Virus record (IMG/VR): IMGVR_UViG_3300018080_000175
Span: 1 to 64,000 of that record
Direction: 5' to 3' (one strand)
DNA length: 64,000 nt
Origin: a virus
Shown here: piece after piece, positions 23,883-34,300 of the stretch
Layout of the letters: the number at the start of each line of letters is the position of its first letter
Numbering within the stretch: position 1 is the first letter of the stretch
Made by a program: the position numbers and the translations under genes
The notes under the pieces: generated by a model
The model's database searches: none
The model's input: the letters and a program-made list of their open reading frames with translations, nothing else
Told to the model about the DNA's origin: nothing

Positions 23883-24272
23883 TTAGTCAGGGACAAGCAA
23901 TGCCAATTGGTCGATTAAAGCAAACATTTCAGCCTCAGTTTGCACCGACATAGGCGTTATCCCTGCTACCATAGAATCATATACTTTTATCAGAGGATGT
24001 AATGCAGTAAGGATTTTCTTTTTCTCTCTTAAAATTACCTTTTTATCCTCTGATAAAACCGGATCATTCACCTTTTCCCATTTGCCATCAACATTCAGAA
24101 CATAACCAGTGTCCGTCATGTACATAGTGTATTGAGAGTTGTAAGTCCCATACGCCATTGTTAGTTTTTGTTTAGGGGACATTTCAGCAGGATTCTGAAT
24201 GCCAGCACATGATGCAAGCACCAAAAGCAACAGAACTGCCAGAAACGCATTTAAACGATAAAATTTTTTCAC
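23883..24272 (-). CDS. Small lipoprotein
   Basis: 129 residues from GTG at 24272 (AAGGAGAGG upstream). KKFYRLNAFLAVLLLLVLASC is a signal peptide with a lipobox (LASC); the mature part starts CAGIQNPAEMSPKQKL. It should be lipidated and sit in the envelope of a Gram-negative host, possibly a spanin-like or exclusion role. No transmembrane partner spanin is obvious. Confidence 0.8.
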   Translation of the reverse strand: MKKFYRLNAFLAVLLLLVLASCAGIQNPAEMSPKQKLTMAYGTYNSQYTMYMTDTGYVLNVDGKWEKVNDPVLSEDKKVILREKKKILTALHPLIKVYDSMVAGITPMSVQTEAEMFALIDQLALLVPD

Positions 24273-24311
24273 TTTCCTCTCCTTCTTGTTATATGATATT
24301 AAAATCAACCA

Positions 24312-24890
24312 CTATTTAGCAGTTGCACTATCCTTTGGTGGTTTTTCATACAAGTCAACTTCCTCAGGCACAAACACTTCTGGGAAATCCTCTTGCAAAC
24401 TGCATTCATTTTTTCTGTTCTCATTCCATCCCAAAAAACCAAATGCTGTCAAAGTGTATGTTGCCACTTTAGAAGCTTTCGGCATACCACTTTCATACGC
24501 ACAAAGATTGTTGAATATTTCATCCAATTCATCTTTTGTATGAGTTTTAAATTCAAGATTACCAAGATAATCGACATAAAGCAAGCCTTTATATCTGTAT
24601 CCGAAATCATGAGGGGCGGCACCGAGAAGTAGCATTCCTGTAGGACTGTATAAGTTATTTAGAATTTTTGGAACACTTGCTCCGTCAAAAATGAAGAAAG
24701 CAGGAATGAAGATCCATTTTGCAATACTTGGCACCCATAAAACGTAATCTTCCTGAATCTTGAATTTTCGTCTATATGTTGCAAAATTCCAAATTCGTGT
24801 AAATGGGTTTTCTTCAATGACTGTTGGGATTGCTCTTGTTACCGGAAAGTGTAAATCGGACTTACACTGGGTAAGATCAATTCTTTTCAT
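24312..24890 (-). CDS. DUF1353-family protein
   Basis: 192 residues. WIFIPAFFIFDGASVPKIL (about 62-80) and GAAPHDFGYRYK (about 94-105) are the DUF1353 signature, found in phages beside lysis genes; role unknown. AAGGAG precedes the ATG at 24890. Confidence 0.8.
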   Translation of the reverse strand: MKRIDLTQCKSDLHFPVTRAIPTVIEENPFTRIWNFATYRRKFKIQEDYVLWVPSIAKWIFIPAFFIFDGASVPKILNNLYSPTGMLLLGAAPHDFGYRYKGLLYVDYLGNLEFKTHTKDELDEIFNNLCAYESGMPKASKVATYTLTAFGFLGWNENRKNECSLQEDFPEVFVPEEVDLYEKPPKDSATAK

Positions 24891-25071
24891 ACAAACTCCT
24901 TGATGATATACATTGTAATTCTATCAGAAAGCCTAAAATCAGTTTATGTCTTTTCCTTCTATTCGGACATTTAACCTTTTCCAGAATATCTGATTCCTCT
25001 GATATTAATTGTACTAATCTTTTGTGTACCTCAACTTCCGAACTTCTTATTACTTGTGAATCTTGCATCAT
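24877..25071 (-). CDS. Possible small helical protein
   Basis: 64 residues from ATG at 25071; mostly helical (RLVQLISEESDILEKVKC) with a basic patch. Overlaps the ends of both neighbouring genes. No strong ribosome site, so weakly supported. Confidence 0.4.
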   Translation of the reverse strand: MMQDSQVIRSSEVEVHKRLVQLISEESDILEKVKCPNRRKRHKLILGFLIELQCISSRSLYEKN

Positions 25072-25552
25072 TAAACAGGTCCCAGTATTTGTGATCAGCT
25101 TGTGGATAACGATAAAAGTCCTTGCCATTAATTTTTTCTACAATCCAAATCAAAGGAGAATTATCATTAAATCCATTTGGTCTAATATCTACATGAAACA
25201 TGACCCAAGGCAATCCGTCAGGGCCTTTGGTGTCTAAATAAATACCTATGCCTTTAAACGTATGCAAGGACAAAATAGATGTGAAAGTAAATATTGGCGA
25301 ACCTTCACAAAATATATCACATGCAGTTGATTTTCTTATTGGCGTTTCTTTTGGTCCAACAAAATGTTGAGAAGTTTGCCTTCCATCATGTCTTGCAAGC
25401 GCACCAGAAGCAGATGATGGAAATATTCTTTTTTGCGTGGAACTTCTTAAATCACTTAATCCGTACATTAATGCAGGTTCAGCAAATATATCTGGATTTT
25501 CAGAAAATTCAGAACGAGTTAACCTATACAATGATTCCCATCTAATTACCAT
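25031..25552 (-). CDS. M15-type peptidase, likely endolysin
   Basis: 173 residues from ATG at 25552. Probable zinc ligands H63 (SQHFVG), D79 (ACDIF) and H120 (MFHVDIRP) follow the H-D-H order of peptidase M15 enzymes, which cut peptide bonds in peptidoglycan. No signal peptide or cell-wall binding domain. It lies directly downstream of the PAS gene and near two membrane proteins, so it is the best candidate endolysin. Confidence 0.7.
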   Translation of the reverse strand: MVIRWESLYRLTRSEFSENPDIFAEPALMYGLSDLRSSTQKRIFPSSASGALARHDGRQTSQHFVGPKETPIRKSTACDIFCEGSPIFTFTSILSLHTFKGIGIYLDTKGPDGLPWVMFHVDIRPNGFNDNSPLIWIVEKINGKDFYRYPQADHKYWDLFNDARFTSNKKFGS

Positions 25553-26321
25553 TTTTCTCTTTCTCCATAATAGATTCAATGGTTTCCTCTATGCAATTAT
25601 CACATTCTCCGTCACAAGATTTTCCTCGTTCAGGAGTAGGACAAAAGTGATTGAATATTTGACACTTTTTATCTTCCGGACGAATTGCATAACAAAATAC
25701 TGATTGATCTCGATACAATTTTATGGCACGTTTTGAATATATCCATCTATTCAATTGCTTGACGGTGAATTCAGATTTGTCCGTCATATCCCAAGCCATT
25801 CCAATTGACCCTACAAATTCGTTATACTCAGTGAATTGTGGAGTTTTAACAGAGTATAATAAAACCTCTTTTCCGTCTATCATACCAGCTTCTAAGAAAT
25901 GACAAGTTTCACCTAAATTCTTAACATATGCATCAGATGCAGTGCAAATTGGTTCAAATGAGTTAGTTATGCCGAACTCTTTTTTATTAATCTCAATAAG
26001 TTCTTTGTCACTCCTACCTACGATAGAATCCAAACATTCATGCGAAATTTCGTAACCGAAAAACGATTTACAATGTAGTGGATTAGCTAAAAGATAACGA
26101 TGATCTTTATCTTTTTTCCAAATTAGCACCTGCATTGCTTCCGTTAACAGGCTTAAAGTAGACACATACTGATGATTCCAGCGAGATAAAGTATTGTATT
26201 CATTCTTTAATTCCGCAATCCGTTCTCTTTGATGCTTTAAAGACTCATGCAATTCTTTCGAGGCAATGTCCGGATTAAAGAAGTTTCGCAGTGAACCCCT
26301 AATAGTGGCTATTGACATCAT
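25542..26321 (-). CDS. PAS-domain protein in the lysis cassette
   Basis: 259 residues. Residues 1-50 are a basic, partly amphipathic coil. Residues about 58-195 read as a PAS fold: MQVLIWKKDKDHRYLLANP, then DSIVGRSDKELI, then strands LEAGMIDGKEVLLYSVKTP and FVGSIGMAWDMTD. The end has a cysteine cluster (CHFLEAG, CYAI, CQIF, CPTP, CDGECDNC). No kinase or effector domain follows. PAS domains sense ligands, redox or light; what this one senses is unknown. It sits between a candidate holin and the M15 endolysin. Confidence 0.72.
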   Translation of the reverse strand: MMSIATIRGSLRNFFNPDIASKELHESLKHQRERIAELKNEYNTLSRWNHQYVSTLSLLTEAMQVLIWKKDKDHRYLLANPLHCKSFFGYEISHECLDSIVGRSDKELIEINKKEFGITNSFEPICTASDAYVKNLGETCHFLEAGMIDGKEVLLYSVKTPQFTEYNEFVGSIGMAWDMTDKSEFTVKQLNRWIYSKRAIKLYRDQSVFCYAIRPEDKKCQIFNHFCPTPERGKSCDGECDNCIEETIESIMEKEKNGN

Positions 26322-26329
26322 TCTCCCCC

Positions 26330-26590
26330 TTATTTTTCAGGTGGATATTTAATTTTATGTTCTATAGGAGCGTCTTCTCGGTGGTATAAAACAGCAGAAG
26401 GGTCTTTTTTCATATAACCATAAAGTGCACCGATGCTCGTGACAAGAAGGAACAGAATAATACCTACAACAAGTTTTGTGACTACTCCTAAAATGCCTGC
26501 ATTAGTATGTACTAATCTCGAAAGGTCAATGAGCCTATTCGAATTGATATCTAACTCCTGGAATACCCTGTCAATAATTCGATCATCCAT
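26330..26590 (-). CDS. Single-span membrane protein (holin/antiholin candidate)
   Basis: 86 residues: helical N-terminus with DDRIIDRVFQELD, one transmembrane segment (VVTKLVVGIILFLLVTSIGA, about 36-55), charged end. Such topology occurs in small phage lysis proteins. Adjacent to the PAS and endolysin genes. Confidence 0.6.
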   Translation of the reverse strand: MDDRIIDRVFQELDINSNRLIDLSRLVHTNAGILGVVTKLVVGIILFLLVTSIGALYGYMKKDPSAVLYHREDAPIEHKIKYPPEK

Positions 26591-26679
26591 TTTTGAATTC
26601 CCTATAAGAGTATGAACAAGTTCAAATCCCTTCGTGTATATTAACTAATATGTAGCAAATAAAATTATAAAAGTAAACA

Positions 26680-26840
26680 CACATTAAGGCAGAAAGCCGC
26701 CAAACAATCGAAGGACATAAGTGCGTATGCCAGAGTATCTCCGATTGTTTGGAACTAAATGAGTTCTTCTCCGCCGGCTGGAGTAATGCAGAAAACACTT
26801 AGTATGGCTTGCTCTTATTCGATTTACATATCATACGTTG
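26680..26840 (-). other. Structured intergenic element upstream of the lysis genes
   Basis: The 290 bases between 26591 and 26880 hold no gene. They contain a perfect 11-bp stem (26700-26710 with 26742-26752) around a 31-base loop, a GAACT/AGTTC hairpin (26752-26756 with 26762-26766) and CTCC/GGAG (2669-72 and 80-83 of the same kb). The block is much less AT-rich than its surroundings. No T tract follows, so it does not look like a simple terminator; it may be an RNA regulator of the genes at 26590 and below. Confidence 0.5.
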
Positions 26841-26880
26841 TCTTTTAATTTAAAATGAGTAAAATCATGCGAGGATTCAC

Positions 26881-27117
26881 TCACGCAGACATTAAAAGCT
26901 TATTGATGTATGACATAATGTAAGAGAAAAAGAAAACTATCAACCATACAAGTGCCAACTGAAAAATAACAATGTATTTTGCCGGAAATTCAGATGTCAT
27001 ATAGGAATACATCTTTTTAAAACCTTTCTTTCTTTTTCTTGGAAAAGGTTTTACAAAAATCCAGAAACTTTTCAATAGTATTAAAATGGCAATTGTCGTG
27101 ATATATTTCTCAATCAT
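26881..27117 (-). CDS. Two-span membrane protein (holin candidate)
   Basis: 78 residues with hydrophobic segments at about 5-22 (YITTIAILILLKSFWIFV) and 47-70, separated by a basic loop (KPFPRKRKKGFKK). Two spans with a short charged loop fits a class II holin. It would release the endolysins at the time of lysis. Confidence 0.6.
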   Translation of the reverse strand: MIEKYITTIAILILLKSFWIFVKPFPRKRKKGFKKMYSYMTSEFPAKYIVIFQLALVWLIVFFFSYIMSYINKLLMSA

Positions 27118-27128
27118 CTTTACTCTCC

Positions 27129-28979
27129 TTAATTTTCTATAAGCACCAGATCAAATCCACCTGAAACGCCTGCGTCATTTTCATCCGTATTACATCTTAT
27201 TTCAATATCGGTCTTTTCTGCAAACTTCTTTGGTTCTGCATACAAATGAGGCATGTTACTTGATCCACTTGCATTTATACTGGCATCGTGTTTAAGCTGA
27301 AAAACTTGACCGAAGGGACGGGCAAACATTCGTATGTTACTGACATTCACACGTTTAGCTCCAGCAAGAGAAGCAAACCAGACTCTCATGTATGCGGTGT
27401 ATCCTGCCGGTACTGTGTAAATTGCCATCAAAGTCTGATTATTTCCTATTGATATAGATGCTCTGCATTTTGTTTCGTCAATAGGGACCCCTGCTGTAAG
27501 TGGAGTATTCTCAAAACAAAATACATCCCCTGCAAGATCTGTGGAACCTACATTCTTTAACCGAAATACACGAATTAAGGAAGTAGTCAAAGCCACTCTT
27601 GTCTGTCCTGTTAAAGCAATCGTTTGTATTACCAGATTGTAATTGACATCAAGACCCTGAACTTCAATTAATTGCGTGTCTCCTGTTGAGGAACTGGATA
27701 GAGAATCAATGATAGCTGTCAAGGAATATGTGTACAGCATAGCATTAAGTCCAAGACTACTGGCACCATCCCACATTGATACATAACCGTCCACTATATC
27801 AAAATCTGGAGCTTTTCCAAATTTATGAATAGTAGTGCTTCCTACTACATCTCCTTTAGCGATTGCAAGACCATTCTCCGCATCAGAAACTTTCAAGTTG
27901 CCAGAAGGGGTAGCTCCTATTGGGATGAGATTTCCATCAGGCTGAGATCCTTTAATTTGTGATTCTGTTATAATTGCTTTTTGAATGGTGATATTGGATA
28001 TAGTTACTGTATCAGCGGTAAAAAACTCCATTTTAAGTGCATTGAAAAGTTGTGGAGGGAATTCATAATTTTTAGAAGTATACTTGGTATTGTTTGTGGA
28101 ATCATCCAATAAAGTTCTTGTAACTCCACCAGATCCTATTAGAGTCAATTTAACATTACTAAAATCCCCTCCACCAGTACAACCAATACCTACCTGTTGT
28201 GCATTTACGGTTCTGTTAAAATGCGTTATGATTGTTTTTGGATTATCGGATGTTGTATTTCTTATTCTTGTGTGGAGATTTGTATATGGAATAACAATAA
28301 CATGCTCTCCGATATTATCAAGATCAACCCAATCGGTGACTACGGATTCATCTTCCCATATATTGTGAGCAAATATAGATCCAGAATCAACAGGCATTGC
28401 ATGTTGTGTGCCTATGTTATGGTAAGTATCATCATTCTCATCCCGAAAGGCTACAACTGATTTGGTGAGTTCTGCATCATCATTACCCGTTACTCTATCT
28501 CCAAGCCTATGAGAGGTGGGTTTAGCATAAACATAGGAATAAATAGTAGCAAGACTGAAACGAGTTTGATCCGCTGTTCCATTTGTATAAAGTATCCTGA
28601 AATACTTTGCAACAGGATTTGGAGTGAATAGTTTAGGAGTACTGTTCGTATATTCATAAACCTCATTATCAATATCGACCATATCAGGACTTTGCTGAAA
28701 GATCAATCCACCTATTGCTCCTGCTTGATCAGAGGAAATAAATACCTTGATTATAGCATAGTCTTTTATTAATTCCCATTCACCTGTAAAAGTCTCTCCT
28801 GCTGTAAGCACATCAGTGGAAGAATTTCCTTCGGACTCAACTCCTTGTTTTCCGGGACCCGGGGCAAAAGTCAAATAACCCTCAGGAGTTATAGCAAGAG
28901 TTCTTGGGTTAAGATCATTATCAACAGGAAGTCTTCCTCTATCTATTCTTGTGGTCAAATGATGAAAAGGGTTAGCCAT
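27129..28979 (-). CDS. Virion protein, probably tail-associated
   Basis: 616 residues, no signal peptide, beta-rich with Ser/Thr/Gly and several short repeats of strand-turn type. It follows the fibre genes and ends the structural block, so a distal tail or receptor-binding part is likely. No catalytic motif is visible. Confidence 0.65.
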   Translation of the reverse strand: MANPFHHLTTRIDRGRLPVDNDLNPRTLAITPEGYLTFAPGPGKQGVESEGNSSTDVLTAGETFTGEWELIKDYAIIKVFISSDQAGAIGGLIFQQSPDMVDIDNEVYEYTNSTPKLFTPNPVAKYFRILYTNGTADQTRFSLATIYSYVYAKPTSHRLGDRVTGNDDAELTKSVVAFRDENDDTYHNIGTQHAMPVDSGSIFAHNIWEDESVVTDWVDLDNIGEHVIVIPYTNLHTRIRNTTSDNPKTIITHFNRTVNAQQVGIGCTGGGDFSNVKLTLIGSGGVTRTLLDDSTNNTKYTSKNYEFPPQLFNALKMEFFTADTVTISNITIQKAIITESQIKGSQPDGNLIPIGATPSGNLKVSDAENGLAIAKGDVVGSTTIHKFGKAPDFDIVDGYVSMWDGASSLGLNAMLYTYSLTAIIDSLSSSSTGDTQLIEVQGLDVNYNLVIQTIALTGQTRVALTTSLIRVFRLKNVGSTDLAGDVFCFENTPLTAGVPIDETKCRASISIGNNQTLMAIYTVPAGYTAYMRVWFASLAGAKRVNVSNIRMFARPFGQVFQLKHDASINASGSSNMPHLYAEPKKFAEKTDIEIRCNTDENDAGVSGGFDLVLIEN

Positions 28980-28989
28980 TACGTTCTCC

Positions 28990-29427
28990 TTATATTACAC
29001 AAGGGATATCCTTCATGGACTCAATAAGGATCTTGCGTTTAATTTCAAAGTGACAAAAATTGACGGATTTTCTATTCATGCCAGACCATTGAAGTTCTGG
29101 ACATTCATCAAGAACAAGATTTCCAAATAGTATGTACCATGCATTGGTTGTAGAATTTCTTAAATTCCAAGACCATTTTGTATCGAAAAAAACATAATCA
29201 ACAGCAGTTGCGTAAAGTGGAGGATCATTTTTAAGATCATACAAGTGGTGCGAGATTATATCTTTCGTTTTTCCTTTTCTAACAAGCATTTCATGCCTGT
29301 CATGTTCTCTACCAGTTTCAAACAGCCTAACTGGGATATTGTGAGCATCAATTACCTTTTTCTGAATTCTTCGAACACATTCTGCCATTGTAGGATGTAA
29401 ATTTTCCAGGCTTCTTTGAATCTTCAT
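28990..29427 (-). CDS. M15 peptidase (L-Ala-D-Glu endopeptidase-like)
   Basis: 145 residues with the VanY/M15 layout: R40, H60/H61 in IISHHLYD, D77 in YATAVDYVF, W114-S-G, and H126-F-E in FCHFEI. It resembles T5-type endolysins or virion-associated peptidoglycan peptidases. Because it lies inside the tail gene block and a second M15 gene lies in the lysis cassette, one may act at entry and the other at lysis. Confidence 0.72.
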   Translation of the reverse strand: MKIQRSLENLHPTMAECVRRIQKKVIDAHNIPVRLFETGREHDRHEMLVRKGKTKDIISHHLYDLKNDPPLYATAVDYVFFDTKWSWNLRNSTTNAWYILFGNLVLDECPELQWSGMNRKSVNFCHFEIKRKILIESMKDIPCVI

Positions 29428-29436
29428 AGTTTATCC

Positions 29437-29715
29437 TTAGTTGATTCCATTGCCAATTATAAAGTTCTTTGCAATGGGTTCTGATTTGCTTCCCTTCTTT
29501 ATGATAAAGGAATTATTTGTTTGACCTTCTGTTACAGCAAGTAAAACAGGATCACCAACTTCCAATGTAAGACTGTTATCCTGAATGGTCATTTTCAAAC
29601 CATTGGAAGTTTCAATCACATAGATATCATTGGTCTTAACTTCTGTTACTGATCCTATTTTATAATCTTGACGAGCATCAGGAGTACCAAACTGTTTTAA
29701 TATTGAATTATCCAT
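29437..29715 (-). CDS. Unknown small virion-region protein
   Basis: 92 residues, beta-rich with an SH3/barrel look (VTEVKTNDIYVIETSNGLKM). No family. Overlaps the next upstream gene by eight bases. Confidence 0.6.
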   Translation of the reverse strand: MDNSILKQFGTPDARQDYKIGSVTEVKTNDIYVIETSNGLKMTIQDNSLTLEVGDPVLLAVTEGQTNNSFIIKKGSKSEPIAKNFIIGNGIN

Positions 29716-30286
29716 AACTTAAATCAGTATACTCTACCGTCCCTAAGTGATTTGTCAATGAATCAGCGTTGCCCATAATTACAACTTCCTCAACGTTCGT
29801 TAAAACGTCAATTCCTAATCGTGTTGAATTCACTCTGCAAACATCACCAACTTTAATAGAAGGAATATGTGTTGCCACTCCTATTTCTCTAATCACCTTT
29901 ATGTGCGTATGAATATTTATTTCTGAGATAGCTCTTGTCTGAATCAAAGACTCTGATCTGTAAATGCTGTTATTGATATCAGGCAAGTCAATGAATGGAG
30001 CAATGCTAAAAATCTTCTCAGGATCTCCATCAGAGCCAGATACTTTCAAATGATAGGTCAATTCATCATTGAAAAATGAAATAGATCCACTTTGAACTGG
30101 TTCAAACACAACTGATTGAGATGAACCAAAAGGAACACTATCCGCTTCTGCAAATATATTAGTTTCTGCCTGAGCATCCGCTAAAGTACTGTATAAGGCA
30201 ACGTCCATTACAGAACCTATATCTTTTACTACAACATACCATTGCTGGTTTGGATTTAGATTCCAATCGTTTATTGAGTAGGGCAT
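29708..30286 (-). CDS. Unknown virion-region protein
   Basis: 192 residues, beta-rich and acidic; the end resembles the tail of phage baseplate/fibre connectors only in composition. ATG 30286 overlaps the end of the upstream gene. Confidence 0.6.
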   Translation of the reverse strand: MPYSINDWNLNPNQQWYVVVKDIGSVMDVALYSTLADAQAETNIFAEADSVPFGSSQSVVFEPVQSGSISFFNDELTYHLKVSGSDGDPEKIFSIAPFIDLPDINNSIYRSESLIQTRAISEINIHTHIKVIREIGVATHIPSIKVGDVCRVNSTRLGIDVLTNVEEVVIMGNADSLTNHLGTVEYTDLSYG

Positions 30287-30681
30287 AATCCACTCTCCGC
30301 TTTTTCACCTATTAAACCCATTCTCCATCCCCTTGTGGGACCACCGCCATATTCTTGACCTTCTGGTTTTATGTCCTTGATTATCTGTTTGGTCTTGTAA
30401 TCAATTTTCCAGATACAGACAAAACCTTGTGAAGCTCCACAGAAAAAGAATGCCTGAATTTCTGCACTGCTTTTCTTATTTAAAGATTGAGCGACCTCAA
30501 CAAAGAAATTGTACTTTTCATATCCTTTCAGAATAAGAGTCATATCATTTGGCAGTTTAATGGAGATTTCTTCAATTCCTACTTTCTTTCCTTCTGCTTC
30601 GGAAGCCCAACCTGGGTCTTTTTCTCTTACATCAGGTGAAATGTACTGGATTCCGTCTGCGTATTTAATCGTGTATTTCAT
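30271..30681 (-). CDS. Unknown virion-region protein
   Basis: 136 residues, starting MKYTIKYADGIQYISPDVRE. Ribosome site GAAGGAAAG upstream. No recognised domain. Confidence 0.6.
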   Translation of the reverse strand: MKYTIKYADGIQYISPDVREKDPGWASEAEGKKVGIEEISIKLPNDMTLILKGYEKYNFFVEVAQSLNKKSSAEIQAFFFCGASQGFVCIWKIDYKTKQIIKDIKPEGQEYGGGPTRGWRMGLIGEKAESGLCPTQ

Positions 30682-30705
30682 TTTCTTTCCTTCTTTTTCT
30701 AAAGT

Positions 30706-31365
30706 TTATGAATACAAATATCTAAGGGTCAATACCAAATCAGTTGTAGAGCCAGGAGAATGTGTTCCTTGAGTAACAACTTGTTTAAGGTTAAAATACA
30801 AATTCTTTGCGGCAGATAATGGAGCAGAATCAAGAGATAATCTTGAAGTCAATCCTGCAAGAGGAGTCCCAGCCCATGTAGCTGATCCAGGAACAGCACT
30901 TGTGGTTGTAATTCCAATTAAGCTTGAATTAGCAGGAGTTCCACCACCTAAAAAGTCATGTGCGGATGTTGCATGAGTGTTATCATCCCAAGCTTCAAGA
31001 TAAGGAATACCAGCAGTCTCACCATCAAAATAGATAGCAAATACATACTGAGTATCACCGCCACTCTGTCCACCTGCTGTTGTTCCTGCAAGAGGTACTT
31101 GTGCGTAAAATGTTGTAGAAGCATCCTTGATAAATGTCTTTTCAGCTTCATTACTTCCTGTATCAGGAATTACAACCGGATAACGAGTTCCGCCAACTGC
31201 GTCACCATCATTCTGTTGTTCTGAACAAAATGCCAAAGCATCGTTCGTTAGATCAATTACAACCCAGTTTGAGGATAATGCTCCTACTCCGCCTGTAGCG
31301 TTCCCAGAGTTTGCCCCATCATTAACTGTGTCATTAAAGAGCCAGTACGTGTTAGGTTGTGCCAT
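30706..31365 (-). CDS. Probable tail fibre/virion protein
   Basis: 219 residues, Gly/Ala/Thr-rich and beta-like, no cysteine clusters (one C). AAAAGGAG precedes the ATG. The context between fibre genes suggests a minor virion component. Confidence 0.65.
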   Translation of the reverse strand: MAQPNTYWLFNDTVNDGANSGNATGGVGALSSNWVVIDLTNDALAFCSEQQNDGDAVGGTRYPVVIPDTGSNEAEKTFIKDASTTFYAQVPLAGTTAGGQSGGDTQYVFAIYFDGETAGIPYLEAWDDNTHATSAHDFLGGGTPANSSLIGITTTSAVPGSATWAGTPLAGLTSRLSLDSAPLSAAKNLYFNLKQVVTQGTHSPGSTTDLVLTLRYLYS

Positions 31366-31382
31366 TTTCTTTTCTCCTTTTC

Positions 31383-34300
31383 TTAGGTTACATCCTTTAT
31401 TGCACTTTCTAAATGAATACCATATATTGCTCTGAATACGGGAGTTGGCGCAACCAAGGTCAAGCTTAATCCCAGATTCTCTTTTTTATTACCATCGGAT
31501 ACTTCAAGATCCATTTTATTATCTTTATAAATAATTCCATCTCCTACAGATAGATCAAACGGACAATCACTATCAATGATGCTTTGGGTTAAAACCATCG
31601 CCAATTTAAGATCATCAAATGATCTAAGAGCGGCGTTGATATCAAGCTTTCCATCCTCTCTAACTTCTACAGCTACACGGAAGTCAATTGGAAGTGTCTC
31701 TATTATACTCTGAAAAGTTTTTAAATCAAGTTTTGTTTCAGTGAGACTCTGGAAATATACTTGAAGGTCTGTTTTGAAGTCATTAATAACATCAGCACCC
31801 AACGTAACATCCCACAACAAATTGTCAAATGCATTTCCAATAATATTGAAATCACTCTTAAAATTTGTCAGTGATTCAAAATATGAGGACAAATCTAAAA
31901 CAACATTTTGATTGGAACTATCAAGAGCCATTGACATATCCATCTTTGCATTCTCAACACTGTCCTTGTACGCTTGGATATCTAATGCAAAATCTTGCAA
32001 GGCATCTACTGTACCCAAATCAAATGATATCAGTGCATCGTCCATAACATAAGAGAATGCTTTCACCCAAGCATCGGATCTACCCACATTAGATATTCCC
32101 ACAAAAGCAATGGAGCCCAACATTGTGTCTGATGTGGAGTTATATACTGATCCTATACGAACTGGACTGGTTGCCTGATTTAAAGAAGTCACCACAGACG
32201 TACCATCACTCACACCGTCTACGAATATTTCCTTAGCAAGACTATCTACTCTGCCATCAAAGTTATACCACGTATCCGATAGTAAGGTAGTAGCACCTGC
32301 CAAACCCTCAAACCCATCACCAGTTTTTTCTGTACCAAAATTGATTTTGCTGGCAGTTAGGTATAAATAGTAATTTCGTGGATCAACTGAATCTAATCGT
32401 CCTTTAGATAACAACCTTGTATCTCTTGTAATATCAGGCACTTTCATTCTAATGGTAAGAGTCATATCAGTCAATCTAAGATCCGAATTATCTGCAATCT
32501 CTATATCATCGTCTGTGCCATCAAACTCAATAGCTTTACCAATTTCTCCATATATAAGGTCATCAGAAGTCATTGAACCATTTGGTGTGCCATGATTACG
32601 ATTTCTGGTAGAATCAAAAATTGAATCAATTGCATCACCGTCTGGGTCTTGTGACATGTGATAAATTGCCTTGAAATTATCATCCCAGACATGATTGGAA
32701 GGACAGTCAATTACAGTCCCGGAGTTAATAACCAATGAATCAAAATATCCACTTACACTTGGGTTAGAACCCCAGCATGTCAAGTACAATCTTATATCAG
32801 CAACCTCTCCAGAGAAACCAGACACCGTATCCGTCCCCAAAGCAGTCCAAGAAGTGCCATTCCAAAAATATCCTGTGAATGAATCACCTGTTCTGACTAT
32901 TCTTAATTTCCCAGAGGTATCTGATGAATTAGAAACAGTGGATGAGCCATCAACGCCACCATCAGTTTCATATGAAGTATATCTATGAGTGCCGTCATAT
33001 CTTCTTGATACAGTAAACCGATTATTTAAAGTTGTATCTGGTGCTTGGACTCTTAAAGTTATTGACCAAGAAGTTGTGGATGGAATAGCATCCATACCAA
33101 AATCAATTTGAACGTCAAAATCACCAAGTAATCTGAATATAGAAGAAATCCCATTCAACCCGCCAGTTGTAGCAACAGCCAAAGCATTGCTGCTTATGGT
33201 TGGAGTACCCCAAGTTTGACTCCACAAATCAACGTCTGGAGCATCCCCATCAACGCCTTGAAAAGTATCTCCTGAAATTTCGGAAGATACATCAATAATT
33301 TCTTGAACATCGCCTATATATTTATTAGCTTCCTGAGTTGAATCATAATACATGAATAACTCCGAATCTTCTGAGGACAAAACAGTAAGATCATATCTTG
33401 ATACCCAAAACACAGCTTTGCTCATTCCTGCAAAGTTGTTTTCGTCATAAGTGAATACCTTTACATGTGCGATATCTCCGTCAAAAAATTCTATCGGTAC
33501 TGTTGGGGTGACACCTGAAATAGGAGAGGACCCATCAGAAGCGAAAGCCACTCCAACATCCGCTGATCCATCTCCATTTGTAATCGTACCAACAGTAGTA
33601 GCCAACACTGACAAAGTTCCAGCGTCCAGTAATTGTATTTTGGTTTTATCTGCTCTCAATATATACCAAACATTATTTAAGTATTCAGTTGATGCAATTA
33701 CAATAGATGTCAAGGTACTTGAAGATCGACCAAAAATACCAAGATTTCCAGAGGAGTCAATTCCTACTGCTATCCCGTTAATCTCTCCGCCTGATTTAAA
33801 AAGAATCTGATTTCCAGCACCCTTATTATGCGCTCTAAATTTAACCTCAAATGCAATGTTCTGTTCATCAGTTCTGGTGTATTGATATAGTCCATTTGTC
33901 GAGCCATCAAAAGTATAATAATCTCCATTATCAGTAGGAGTACCATACGCACTAACAATCCCTCCATCTCCGTGTCGATTAGATCCAAAAAAGTAAGCAG
34001 ATAATAATCCTGGACTTTGATCAAATGTTTCAATTTCTGTATACATAGGAGTTGAGCGATAACCATCAGTAAAAGCTACTCTTTTCCTATTTGGATTGGT
34101 ATTAGATGGCCAAATAATTGTCCCGGAATTTATAACAAAATTATCAAAATCAGCGGTATACGATTGAGCGACATTTGTTTGAGATCCAAGTGCCATCTTT
34201 ACATCATCAGATACCCAAGAACGTGAATCAATTTGAGTCCAAGAAGATCCACTCCAAAAATAAGAAGTTAAAGTTGAACCAACTCTGGTAACTCTTAATT

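Noticed and set aside
26680-26840. tRNA or tmRNA gene
   Set aside because: No cloverleaf with T-arm or anticodon stem could be fitted to the hairpins.
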